The notes under the pieces: model-generated
The model's input: only the letters and a program-made list of their open reading frames with translations
Databases searched by the model: none
Told to the model about the DNA's origin: nothing
Origin: Patescibacteria group bacterium UBA6263
GTDB lineage: Bacteria; Patescibacteriota; Gracilibacteria; Absconditabacterales; Absconditicoccaceae
DNA length: 22,232 bases
Assembly (NCBI GenBank): GCA_002441085.1
Contig: DJVF01000030.1
Span: forward strand, 1-22,232
Direction: 5' to 3'
Shown here: positions 1 through 7,832 of the stretch, piece after piece
Numbering within the stretch: position 1 is the first letter of the stretch
How the letters are laid out: the number at the start of each line of letters is the position of its first letter
Translations under genes and position numbers: made by a program

Positions 1-17
1 TAATCAGAAGCTAAAAT

Positions 18-737
18 TTATTTAGAATTTTTGTACAGCTTGGCGTTGATAGGATTGAATAAAAATGAATGTCTAATATATCATATTAGTCACTGGTATT
101 TGAAAATATCTTTGAACATAAAGAAATCTCTTTTTCGTCAGTTTACAAATCATCGTTTATCGCTTTTGGATGTGTTTTCTCCAGAGAATGGATATCGTAC
201 TACTACTTTTTGGTGGTCTTGCATAAAAGTATTGATAGCTACTTCAAGTTGGTATTTTTCAAATTTTCTTTGGAATACTTTGCGTAGATCAGATGTTTTG
301 AGCATCCTTTGTCATGATAGTATCAATTCTCTATATAATAATTTGATATATCGTTTGGCATGTATACGTCTCATGATTCACATATCTATTTGTGGATTTT
401 GGTACATATTTTGGATTACATGCTGTATTTCTTTTTTATTGATTCACTTCAAATCTGAATCAAATAAAAATACATAGTTTGTTTTTATTTTTTTGAGTCA
501 TTGATAAATGGCGTGAGCTTTTCATTTATTTTTAGTATAAGAAATTACTTGGATATGTATGTGCTTGTGGGTTTGTATAAAGTTTTGGACTAGGCTTAAA
601 CTATTATCTTGGGAGCCATCGTTTACGAGTATAATATGATCGAAATATTTGATAGTAGATAATTTTTGCAATACTTTTATCACTCCATTTTGTTCGTTGT
701 AGAAGGGTATTATACAAGTACAAGTATGATTTTTCAT
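18..737 (-). CDS. Family 2 glycosyltransferase (short, GT-A fold)
   Basis: Predicted 239-residue cytoplasmic glycosyltransferase that would transfer a sugar from a nucleotide-sugar donor; the acceptor is unknown. The N-terminus has the GT2 pattern: a strand ending in IIPFYNE (residues 9-15), then LVNDGSQDNS (38-47) and the metal- and donor-binding DSD at 93-95 after a hydrophobic strand. The C-terminal half is basic and has no obvious membrane helix, so it is shorter than dolichyl-phosphate-mannose-synthase relatives with membrane tails. UGA codons read as Gly carry the frame from the N-terminal part to a UAA stop; under the standard code only 71 residues remain. The ATG at 737 is the only sensible start and lacks a Shine-Dalgarno sequence. 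It is transcribed away from nrdA across a 499-bp gap. The family is clear; the substrate cannot be told. Confidence 0.85.
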
Positions 738-931
738 TATAAAAATTTGGCAATAAAAAACTGTCTCATATGCAGGTATATTTATTGTTAATCAAAAGAC
801 AAGATGTAAGTTTTTTGAGTGGTTTTATTGTATATTGAAATACAAATTTACAAAATATATCATAAAAATAATTATTATTTATAATAAAACATATTTATAA
901 AAATTTTGGTGGAAAAATTACAAAAATCTCT

Positions 932-959
932 TGCAATTTTTTTTCTTATGTTTATGAAG
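932..959 (+). promoter_or_regulatory. Candidate nrdA promoter (-35/-10)
   Basis: TTGCAA at 932-937 and TATGAA at 954-959 are separated by 16 bp, a passable sigma-70-type pair. The predicted start of transcription falls inside the first NrdR-like box. If right, nrdA has a leader of about 270 nt carrying the multi-hairpin repeat. Neither hexamer is perfect, so confidence is modest. Confidence 0.35.
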
Positions 960-962
960 GCA

Positions 963-1010
963 ACACAATATGTTGTATCTGTGGAGTTAATCCAACACAA
1001 AGTCTTGTGT
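963..1010 (+). promoter_or_regulatory. Tandem NrdR-box pair upstream of nrdA
   Basis: Two 16-bp imperfect palindromes lie at 963-978 (ACACAATATGTTGTAT) and 995-1010 (ACACAAAGTCTTGTGT). Against the known NrdR consensus ACACWATATATWGTGT they match at 14 and 13 of 16 positions. They are separated by 16 bp (32 bp start to start, about three helical turns), the usual arrangement for this ATP/dATP-sensing repressor of ribonucleotide reductase genes. The pair lies 227 bp upstream of the nrdA start. NrdR itself is not encoded in the window. Confidence 0.65.
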
Positions 1011-1026
1011 TGATCAAATATTTATT

Positions 1027-1148
1027 TATGGGGCTATTCTTTCCCCATACCCCTTGAAATACTTTTTGCCATCGCTGCAAAAAGTATTCAAAAAAATCTA
1101 GGCCTCACATCCGCCATTTTGTTCGGCCTTTGTTTTGCTTAGTCAATT
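1027..1148 (+). repeat. Multi-hairpin dispersed repeat, copy 1
   Basis: Occupies the nrdA leader region. Hairpin 1 is ATGGGG(1028-1033)/CCCCAT(1043-1048). Hairpin 2 has arms of about 15 bases built on ATACTTTTTGC / GCAAAAAGTAT (about 1055-1091) with one bulged A. A third, weaker hairpin pairs AGGCC (about 1100) with GGCCT (about 1125). The first 75 bp are nearly identical to 14757-14831, and the architecture recurs at 20646-20832. The non-coding stretch 738-1236 otherwise holds only the promoter and NrdR-box candidates; I see no gene in it. Confidence 0.75.
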
Positions 1149-1236
1149 AATCTTTTCAGCTGTGATTGAATGCGTTAGTATTGCTATTGGTTTTTTATTA
1201 GGATATTAATTTTTATAAAATTAAATTATTTTCAAG

Positions 1237-3846
1237 ATGATAGAATTTATTAGAAAAAGGAATAAAGATATAGTAAAATTTGATCCTAGTCGTATACACA
1301 ATGCTATTAGCAAAGCTTATTTGGCTAATGGAATTGTAGATAATGGAGAGATTCAAATTATAGTAAATGATGTCATATCTAAACTTGTGAGTATGGCTCA
1401 AAATTTTGCTGAAGATGAGTTTATAAATGTAGAACAGATACAGGATATTGTAGAAAAGACTTTGATGAAATTCGAAAAATTTGATATAGCCAAATCATAT
1501 ATAGTTTATAGACAACAGCGTACAAAAATTAGAGAACAAGAAGAAAGTGAAGAAATCAAAAAGCTGAATGCAAAGAAATTTTTGGTTACCAAACATGATG
1601 GTAAAACTCAGTCTTTTAGTGCAGTCAAAGTCAAAAAATTATATGAAAAAATTGCATGAGAATATTTGAAAACTTGTCCATTTGATCAGATTTGGGATGA
1701 ATTGAAAAAATATTTGATAGAATCTATCAAGACCTCTGAGATTATATGATTGATGAGCAAATCAGCTATCAATCTAATAACATTGCAAAATACTGAACGG
1801 CAATATATAGCTGGTAGATTGACTGCGGTAGATCTTTGGAAGCAAGCAGCTAGAAATAGAAAAATCAATGTAAATAAGGTTTATGCTCCAGAGGCTTATC
1901 TGTCATTATTCAAAGCATATATAGACAAATGATTTTATTATAAAGATTTTTGGAAATACTATAGTGAGCAAGATATACTCAAAGTTGCCAAGAGTATCAA
2001 AAAAGATACTGATATGACCTATAATTATACCAGTATATTGATGATGAAAAAAAGATATTTGCTCAATCCAAATAAAATTATTCGAGAATTACCACAAGAA
2101 ATGTATATGTCTGTAGCTTTGTTTTTGGCTATACCAGAGAGTGATGAAGATAGATTAGACCTAGCAGTACAGATATATCAAAACATATCTACTCAAAAAA
2201 TTTCCCTTCCTACGCCTACACTTATGAATGCTAGGACCAATTTTCATCAATTATCTAGTTGTTTCAAACTCAATGTAGATGATGATCTCAGAAGCATATA
2301 TCACAATATCGAAAATATGGCTCAGATTTCCAAATTTGGTGGAGGTATATGAGTATATATGTGAAATATTAGAGCCAAATGATCTAGTATTAGATGAGTC
2401 AAATGAGCGTCTGGAGGTACTATACCTTGGATCAAGGTAATCAATGATACAGCAGTTGCTGTTAACCAACTCTGAGCTAGAGCTGGAGCGATATCTGTGA
2501 CTACAGATATACGGCACAAAGATATTTTGGATTTTCTTGATTTACAGACTGAGACATGAGATATTAGACGCAAGTCTTTTGATATATTCCCTGCTGTAGC
2601 TATACCAGATTTGTTTATGAAGAGATTGGAAAATAATGAAGATTGGACTTTGTTTGATCCTAAAGAAATAGAATCTGTCACTGGTAAGATGTTGCAAAAT
2701 TATTTTGGTGATGAATTTGCAAAATTATATGTAGAGTTAGAAAATGATGATAGATTGACTATCAAACAAAAACTTTCCAGTAAAGAATTATTCAAAAGAT
2801 TTTTGAAAACTGTGGTAGAGACTGGTATGCCATATTCATTCTTTCGTGATACTGTTAACAAAACCAATCCAAATTCTCATGCTGGTAATATATATTCTAC
2901 TCAACTTTGTACAGAAATAGCTCAAAATACATCTCCTGCAAAATTTGTAGAAGAAGTAGATGAAGATGGAACTATAAGTATTAGATACAAAGCTGGAGAT
3001 ACTGTAGTATGTAATCTGGCTTCTATAAATATTGCCAAAGTATATACTGATGAAGATATCGCCAAAGTCACTCCTATAGCTATGAGAATATTGGATAATG
3101 TAATAGACCTTAACTTTTATCCTGTCAAAGAAGCCGAACTTACTTCCAAAAAATATAGGAGTGTAGGACTGGGATTTTTGTGATTAGCAGAACATTTGGC
3201 AGTCAATAAAATGATGTATGATAGCTGATTTGCTAGAGAATATGTAGATAAGCTTTTTGAAAAATATTCTTATCATACATTATTGGCGTCTAATATCCTT
3301 GCTCAAAAAAGATGAGCATATAGTTTGTTTGAATGAAGTGAGTGGTCAAAATGAAAACTATTTGGCAAAGATAATGCTTGGTTTCAAAAACATGGAAGCC
3401 TCAAAAATGAATGGAAAATATTGATAGAAAGTATCCAGAAATATTGAGTCAGATTTGGGTATCATCTTTCTCCTGCTCCCAATACATCTACATCTTTGGT
3501 GGTAGGTACTACTGCATGACTATTGCCTATATACAAAAAATATTTTGTAGAGACCAATAGTATAGCCCCATCTGTAAATGTAGCTCCCAATCTAAATAAA
3601 GATAATATGCGATATTATAAAGAATATACCAATATGAAAATGCCAGATGTAATAGATATGATATCTGTAGTCCAAAAATGGATAGATCAAGCGATATCTT
3701 TTGAGTGGATGATCAATCCTGCTGATACTAGTCCAGCTGATTTGTATGCTTATTATTTCAAAGCTTGGAATCAATGAATCAAAACTATTTATTATGTGAG
3801 GAGTATGAGTTTGGAAGTCAAGGAGTGTACGAGTTGTAGTGGGTAA
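1237..3846 (+). CDS. nrdA: Class I ribonucleoside-diphosphate reductase, alpha subunit
   Basis: The 869-residue large subunit reduces ribonucleotides to deoxyribonucleotides using a radical passed from NrdB. Residues about 3-95 form an ATP-cone, and a second ATP-cone-like segment follows at about 110-200, so allosteric activity control by dATP/ATP is expected. The barrel has the redox cysteine C342 (SSCF), the catalytic loop QLCTEI with C558 and E560, and the radical-transfer pair Y852-Y853 (KTIYY). The mobile C-terminal cysteines are C864 and C867 (CTSC). The first loop base residue, Asn in E. coli NrdA (N437), reads Gln556 here. Many UGA codons fall on conserved glycines (FGGGIGVYMGNIRA). 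Under the standard code the gene would be at least five fragments. It starts at ATG with no Shine-Dalgarno. A candidate NrdR-box pair lies upstream, and nrdB follows 2.1 kb downstream after two peroxiredoxin genes. Confidence 0.96.
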
Positions 3847-3853
3847 ACACTAA

Positions 3854-3907
3854 GTCATCGCGAGCGAAGCGTGGCGATCTTAAGATTGCTTCGTACCTCG
3901 CAATGAC
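3854..3907. repeat. Palindromic intergenic repeat (GTCAT...ATGAC family)
   Basis: Lies between nrdA and ahpC. The arms are GTCATCGCGAG and CTCGCAATGAC, with inner GCGAAGC/GCTTCG pairing. It has no T-run, so it is not a classic terminator, although the hairpin could stabilise the nrdA 3' end. The same termini (TGTCAT/ATGACAGG) recur at 7027-7094, partly at 5947-5954, and inside tex at 19990-20034. Confidence 0.75.
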
Positions 3908-3940
3908 AGGTAAAAAAGTTTTATAATCTAAAAAAATATT

Positions 3941-4543
3941 ATGGAAAATTTAATTACATTAAAATTGGAAGATAAGATAGAAAATCTATCTTTTGATATT
4001 TATGAGCCAGCTACAGATTGAATAATCAAAAAAAATCTCAGTGATTTTGCTGGGAAATGGTTAGTATTATTTTTTTATCCTGCTGATTTTACATTTGTAT
4101 GCCCCACTGAGCTCAAAGATTTGAATAAATCTTATCAGGATATCAAAGATTCTAACGCTGAAATTCTTGTAGTAAGTACTGATACTGTATTTTCTCACAA
4201 GAGATGGATAGAAACAGAAAAACTTTTAGAGCACTTTGGTATTCAAATGGTAAGTGATAGAAAATGAGACTTGAGTAGATTGTTTGGAGTACTCAATCCT
4301 GAAAGTGGAAATAGTGAAAGATGAACTTTTATAATTTCTCCAGATGGGGTATTAAAAGCTATTGAAATAGTTACAGAACCTATAGGTAGAAGTACTCTTG
4401 AACTTGTAAGGAAAATTAGAGCTCTTGAATTTGTAAGATCCAATCCAGGTCAAGCTTGTCCTGCTACTTGGAATGTAGGTGGAGAAACATTGAAACCATC
4501 TATTAAGATTGCTGGAAATGTGGGTGAAGAACTAATTAATTAA
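3941..4543 (+). CDS. ahpC: AhpC/Prx1-type 2-Cys peroxiredoxin
   Basis: A 200-residue thiol peroxidase that reduces hydrogen peroxide and organic hydroperoxides. The peroxidatic cysteine is C54 in FTFVCPTE and the resolving cysteine is C173 in QACPATW, so it is a typical 2-Cys enzyme expected to work as a dimer or decamer. Length and C-terminal arm are normal for the family. Three of its 14 glycines use UGA (ATDG, RKGD, ERGT), a low share for this window. It lies 94 bp after nrdA behind a palindromic repeat and on the same strand as bcp, probably one transcriptional neighbourhood. Its reductase (AhpF or thioredoxin) is not in the window. The ATG at 3941 fits the usual N-terminus. Confidence 0.95.
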
Positions 4544-4671
4544 TAAATTAACGAATTGCGAATTAATTGTAGAGACACATTGTCCCGCATTCCCGGGATA
4601 AATATGTGTCTAAATTTAGACGGTTGTAAACCGTCTCTACGGATTAAAATTTATATTATAAATTTATATTG
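4544..4671. repeat. Cruciform repeat between ahpC and bcp
   Basis: GTAGAGAC (4569-4576) pairs with GTCTCTAC (4633-4640). Inside lie three smaller hairpins: ACACAT/ATGTGT, a TCCCG/CGGGA core, and AGACGG/CCGTCT. Just upstream (4546-4566) is a short AT-rich motif, TTAACGAATTGCGAATTAA, which recurs with a small insert at 5060-5086 and in part at 8989-9010. I see no gene here. Confidence 0.7.
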
Positions 4672-5085
4672 ATGGAAAAATTACAGCCCTTTCTAAGTAA
4701 ATATAAGCAGACTATTGTTTATTTTTATCCCAAGGATAATACTCCTGGATGTACTATAGAAGCTCATGATTTTACAAAATATAAAGAATTATTTAACAAA
4801 AGCTGAATATGAATAGTTTGAGTAAGTAAGGATTCAGAAAAATCTCATCAGAAATTTATAGAGAAACAATGTTTGAATATAGATTTGATAAGTGATGAGG
4901 ATCTAAGTTTACATAAGCAGTTTGGAGCACGATGAGAAAAAAATATGTATGGAAAGATTGTTCAATGAGTTATTAGATCTACATTTTTATTGGATGGGAA
5001 TTGAAAAATTTTGAAGGAGTGGAGGAATGTGAAGGCTGCTGGGCATGTGGAAAAAATAATTAACGAATTAAAAATTGCGAATTAA
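4672..5085 (+). CDS. bcp: Bcp/PrxQ-type peroxiredoxin, short form
   Basis: A 137-residue thioredoxin-fold peroxidase. The peroxidatic cysteine is C27 in NTPGCTIEAHDF. In most Bcp proteins a resolving cysteine follows five residues later (GCTxEACDF); here that position is H32, so this is not the standard atypical 2-Cys form. The only other cysteine is C67, so it is either a 1-Cys enzyme or uses C67. It is slightly shorter than the usual 150-160 residues at the N-terminus. Several UGA glycines lie mid-protein (KSGIGIVGVSKD). The last codons before UAA run into the TTAACGAATTAAAAATTGCGAATTAA-type repeat, so the C-terminal residues are repeat-derived. It sits 128 bp after ahpC on the same strand. 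Confidence 0.9.
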
Positions 5086-5099
5086 AAAATCGTTTACTA

Positions 5100-5225
5100 A
5101 TATTCTCCCTTTTATAAAGGGAGGTGGCGAAGCTGGAGGGATTTAGATAAATGTTTATAAATCCCTGTCTGCCGACAGGCAGGCTCAGTCTTCGCTATAG
5201 CGAATCCAGCTCCTTTTTAAAAGTA
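5100..5225. repeat. Compound inverted repeat downstream of bcp
   Basis: CTCCCTTTTATAAAGGGAG-type hairpin at about 5105-5123, then a GGAGGGATTTA/TAAATCCCT pair and an embedded 20-bp near-perfect palindrome at 5164-5183 (core CTGTCTGCCGACAGGCAG). The last element is a dispersed palindrome also seen at 5864-5885 and twice in 20660-20775. Its position after bcp suggests a role in 3'-end formation or simply repeat accumulation. Confidence 0.65.
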
Positions 5226-5241
5226 GCACAAAAAGAAGAAT

Positions 5242-5274
5242 AAAAAAAACAATTCTCCGAAAACGAAGAATTGT
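5242..5274 (-). terminator. Rho-independent terminator of the 5294-5758 gene
   Basis: Read on -, ACAATTCT ... AGAATTGT forms an 8-bp stem directly followed by a run of eight T (5242-5249 on +). It lies 20 bp after the stop codon of the minus-strand gene. Confidence 0.8.
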
Positions 5275-5293
5275 TGTTGAAAATGGATTTGTT

Positions 5294-5758
5294 TTAGTAT
5301 CTGTACAAATAGCCAGAGAATATTAGTTTGTCGTTTAATGTAGCATAGTCTCCTATAACAACAAATCTATTACCATAGTTTGTAAATAATTCGATTTTAT
5401 TTCCTTGCCACTTCATCCATTGTTTTGTGACGGTCCAATCAAATTCTCCCATTGATCCTGACATGTTTGCCACAAATGAATGTGTTGAATAACTAACTCT
5501 TTCGAGTTTTACATTGTGTAATTTTTCGAAAGGTTCATTACCTTCGGTCCATAATGTAATTTCGATTCCAAGTCTAGAAAGTGAGTCGATACTTATACTT
5601 GGAATAGCTTTTTCTACGGATTGTTCTTTAATTGTTGTTTGTTCAATATTATTTGAGATTAGTTTATTATTCTCGTTTTCTGGTGAAAAATAAACATATC
5701 CCATTATAAATAAACCCAAAGAAACAATTATAATCGGCGGTAACCATTCTCTTTTCAT
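5294..5758 (-). CDS. Small membrane-anchored protein of unknown function
   Basis: Not a family I recognise. The 154-residue reading starts at ATG 5758 (MKREW), followed by one hydrophobic segment (residues about 5-25), a polar linker rich in N, E, I and S, and a beta-looking domain with WTEGNEPF and DWTVTKQW. It is probably a signal-anchored extracytoplasmic protein. An upstream in-frame TTG at 5806 lies within the promoter spacer and is rejected. All ten glycines are GGN with no UGA, unlike neighbouring genes (WecA-like protein about 23 of 31 UGA, NrdB 9 of 18). It has its own strong promoter and terminator and opposes the flanking nrd genes. These features suggest recent transfer from a standard-code source, though that is inference. 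Confidence 0.75.
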   Translation of the reverse strand: MKREWLPPIIIVSLGLFIMGYVYFSPENENNKLISNNIEQTTIKEQSVEKAIPSISIDSLSRLGIEITLWTEGNEPFEKLHNVKLERVSYSTHSFVANMSGSMGEFDWTVTKQWMKWQGNKIELFTNYGNRFVVIGDYATLNDKLIFSGYLYRY

Positions 5759-5788
5759 AACTTTAAATTTATTTTTGTTTATACTAAA

Positions 5789-5816
5789 TGTATAATTATT
5801 TAACAATAAATGTCAA
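5789..5816 (-). promoter_or_regulatory. Promoter of the 5294-5758 gene
   Basis: On -, TTGACA (5811-5816) is followed after 16 bp by TATACA (5789-5794), predicting a leader of about 25 nt before ATG 5758. The block ACTTGACATTTAT is identical at 7825-7832 and nearly so at 13840-13850, both also upstream of minus-strand genes. Confidence 0.75.
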
Positions 5817-5819
5817 GTA

Positions 5820-5960
5820 TATTTTTATCCCGCTAAAGAGGGACTCGTTTTACTTGGATTTCGGCCTGCCTGTCGGCAGACAGGCTGCAACACTTAATGC
5901 CGGAATGACAATAATGAAAAGATTGCTTTGTTGTTTCACTTCTCGCAATGACAGTTAATA
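5820..5960. repeat. Repeat cluster upstream of nrdB
   Basis: Contains a degenerate GCTAAAGAGGGACT...TTGGATTTC unit (about 5832-5862) that recurs at 16902-16935. A 22-bp palindrome with core CCTGTCGGCAGACAGG follows at 5864-5885. A half unit of the GTCAT/ATGAC family ends in TCGCAATGACAG (about 5943-5954). No gene and no NrdR-like box are visible in the 229 bp between the minus-strand gene and nrdB. Confidence 0.65.
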
Positions 5961-5987
5961 ATGTTTTAAATCTTTAATCTAATCAAA

Positions 5988-7025
5988 ATGTCTTTTGTAC
6001 CTAATCAATTATTTAATCCATCTGGAGATGATGCTGTATCAGCTAGAACTATTATCAAATGAAATACTACATGACTTTTTAATCTAAACAACACTAAATA
6101 TCAATGGGCAAAATCGCTCTATACTATTATGATAGGAAATTTTTGGGTACCAGAAAAGGTATCTGGATTAGGAGAAGATAGTGTCTGCTATCAAAAAGAT
6201 TTGACCAATGAAGAGCGTAGAGCATACGATGGTATACTTTCATTTTTGATATTTTTGGATAGTATACAAACAGTCAATCTTCCAAATTTTGCTGATTATA
6301 TAACCGCTCCAGAAGTATCTTTGTTGTTGGCTATCCAGACGTATCAAGAAGCCATACATTCTCAAAGTTATGCAACTATATTGGAGTCTGTAGTAGATAG
6401 TGGCAAAAGAGATGAAATATATTATTTTTGGAGAGATAATGAAATATTGCTTGAAAGAAATAAATTTATAGGTCAGATTTATCAAGATTTTATAGATAAT
6501 CCCAATGATGAGAATTTTTTCAAGTGATTAATCTGAAATTTTCTTCTGGAGTGATTATATTTCTATAATGGATTTGCATTTTTTGATACGCTTTGTGATC
6601 AAAACAAGATGCAAGCTACAGACAGAATGATCAATTATATACGTAGAGATGAACTAACTCACGTGACTATGTTTACTAATATCTTGCATGAAATCAAAAA
6701 AGAGTTTCCGGAAATGTGGAATGCTGATTTGATTTATGATATGTTCAAAAGTGCTGTTGATCAAGAAATCAAACGATCACAATTTATTTTGTGAGACAAG
6801 ATAATATGAATCAATCATCAGACTACAGAAATTTATACAAAGTGGCTAGCTAATAATAGATTGTGATTGATATGATTGGATCCTTTGTATCCTGAAGTAA
6901 AGGAAAATCCTTATAAACATTTAGAAAGATTGCAAGATAATAATATGGATAAATCCAATTTTTTTGAATCTACAGTGACTAATTATGTACAGTCTAGTAG
7001 TATGAAGGGAAGTCGAGATTTCTAA
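5988..7025 (+). CDS. nrdB: Class I ribonucleoside-diphosphate reductase, beta subunit
   Basis: The 345-residue radical-generating subunit partners NrdA. The ferritin-like di-metal site is complete: D91 (FLDSIQ), E121 and H124 (YQEAIH), E188 (LEGLYFY), E222 and H225 (RDELTH). Y128 sits seven residues after E121, exactly where the stable tyrosyl radical lies in E. coli NrdB (E115/Y122), so a tyrosyl-radical class I enzyme is expected. Nine of its 18 glycines are UGA. ATG at 5988 gives the usual short N-terminal extension, with no Shine-Dalgarno. It is separated from nrdA by ahpC, bcp, an opposing gene and several repeats, so it probably has its own promoter, and no NrdR-like box was found there. 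Confidence 0.95.
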
Positions 7026-7026
7026 T

Positions 7027-7094
7027 TGTCATCTCGAGCGTAGTCGAGAGATCTCTTTTGTTTATTAGAGATTTCTCTCTGGTTCGAAATGACA
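7027..7094. repeat. Palindromic repeat after nrdB (TGTCAT...ATGACA)
   Basis: Outer arms TGTCAT (7027-7032) and ATGACA (7089-7094); inner GAGAGATCTC...GAGATTTCTCTC pairing. The flank GACAGGTAAAAA after the right arm is the same as after the 3854-3907 copy, so the conserved unit extends beyond the palindrome. Confidence 0.7.
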
Positions 7095-7117
7095 GGTAAA
7101 AAGATATTCGAAATTAC

Positions 7118-7158
7118 AGTTTTTAAAAAAACTCCTCTCGTAAAAACGGAGGAGTTTT
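7118..7158. terminator. Bidirectional terminator between nrdB and the 7179-7760 gene
   Basis: AAAACTCCTC ... GAGGAGTTTT forms a 10-bp stem with an 11-base loop. T-runs follow in both directions, so it can end nrdB on + and the opposing gene on -. Confidence 0.8.
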
Positions 7159-7178
7159 TGTTTGGTATTGAGTGAATT

Positions 7179-7760
7179 TTATTTCAACAACTCTCTGAGT
7201 TCAGTTATGTTTACAGAGATTTTGTTGTAGTTTTCTTCCAAAAAGTTTTCCACTGTGACTAAAAGTTCTTTAACCATAACTTCATTTAGTGGAGAACTTG
7301 GCTCTAATTGTTGTTGTTTGACAAAGCTCAATCTTTGGGCTGTATCATAATAATCATTTCCCAAAAATATTTGAGTTTCACTTACGGCTTCATAGCTTAT
7401 CCTACCGGATATACTATTTTTTTTGAGGATTCCGGCCTTGTTTTTTACAAAGCTTTTATGTTTTTCAGATTTTCTTATATCTCTGCCACACGTCTTAATA
7501 TGGACATGGAGAGGTCCAAAATAAACCATAATATCTTCGTCTTTTTTGAAAGATAATTTCAAATTTTCCATGATTTTGTGATGTTTATCCTGGAACTTTG
7601 AAACAGCTATCAAAAGTCTTTCAAGAGGTACAAAAACCTGATCTTTGCCTCCATGACCTTCAAAGATTTTTTGTACTTCATCTTGAAGGATACTTAGCGC
7701 TCCTTTGGGAGCTAGCAAGGATTTTAGTTTCTTTTGTTTTGAAGAAAGTTTTTTTTTCAT
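7179..7760 (-). CDS. Hypothetical lysine-rich protein, no UGA-Gly codons
   Basis: I do not recognise this 193-residue protein. It begins with a very basic stretch (MKKKLSSKQKKLKSLL), has no signal or membrane segment, and ends in a predicted helix (residues about 160-193), so it looks cytoplasmic and possibly nucleic-acid binding. All nine glycines are GGN; none is UGA, in contrast with surrounding genes. It shares this trait, a TTGACATTTAT promoter block and a clean terminator with the 5294-5758 gene on the other side of nrdB. The simplest reading is a transferred gene from a standard-code organism. ATG at 7760 is the natural start; no Shine-Dalgarno is visible. Confidence 0.75.
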   Translation of the reverse strand: MKKKLSSKQKKLKSLLAPKGALSILQDEVQKIFEGHGGKDQVFVPLERLLIAVSKFQDKHHKIMENLKLSFKKDEDIMVYFGPLHVHIKTCGRDIRKSEKHKSFVKNKAGILKKNSISGRISYEAVSETQIFLGNDYYDTAQRLSFVKQQQLEPSSPLNEVMVKELLVTVENFLEENYNKISVNITELRELLK

Positions 7761-7802
7761 AAAAAAGTTTTTTGTTTAATAATTTTGTTATTTGTATCTT
7801 TA

Positions 7803-7832
7803 CATTTAAATATTTGTTTATAAATGTCAAGT
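7803..7832 (-). promoter_or_regulatory. Promoter region of the 7179-7760 gene
   Basis: On -, ACTTGACATTTAT begins immediately after the tgt stop codon, with TTGACA at 7825-7830. The -10 is not clear (AATGTA or TAAATG, 16-18 bp downstream). The 13-bp block is identical to the one upstream of the 5294-5758 gene. Confidence 0.55.

Noticed and set aside
31..477. Open frame of 148 codons on +
   Set aside because: Lies entirely antisense to the glycosyltransferase, whose motifs are clear; no recognisable protein content.
1237..3846. nrdA as a multiply frameshifted or nonsense-ridden pseudogene
   Set aside because: Every interruption is a UGA at a glycine position in one constant frame; no UAA or UAG occurs before the true end.
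5759..5806. Upstream TTG start for the 5294-5758 gene
   Set aside because: It falls between the -35 and -10 of a good promoter, so it would lie before the transcript starts.
3854..7094. CRISPR array from recurring palindromic repeats
   Set aside because: Repeats are irregularly spaced, differ in length and sequence, and no cas genes are present.
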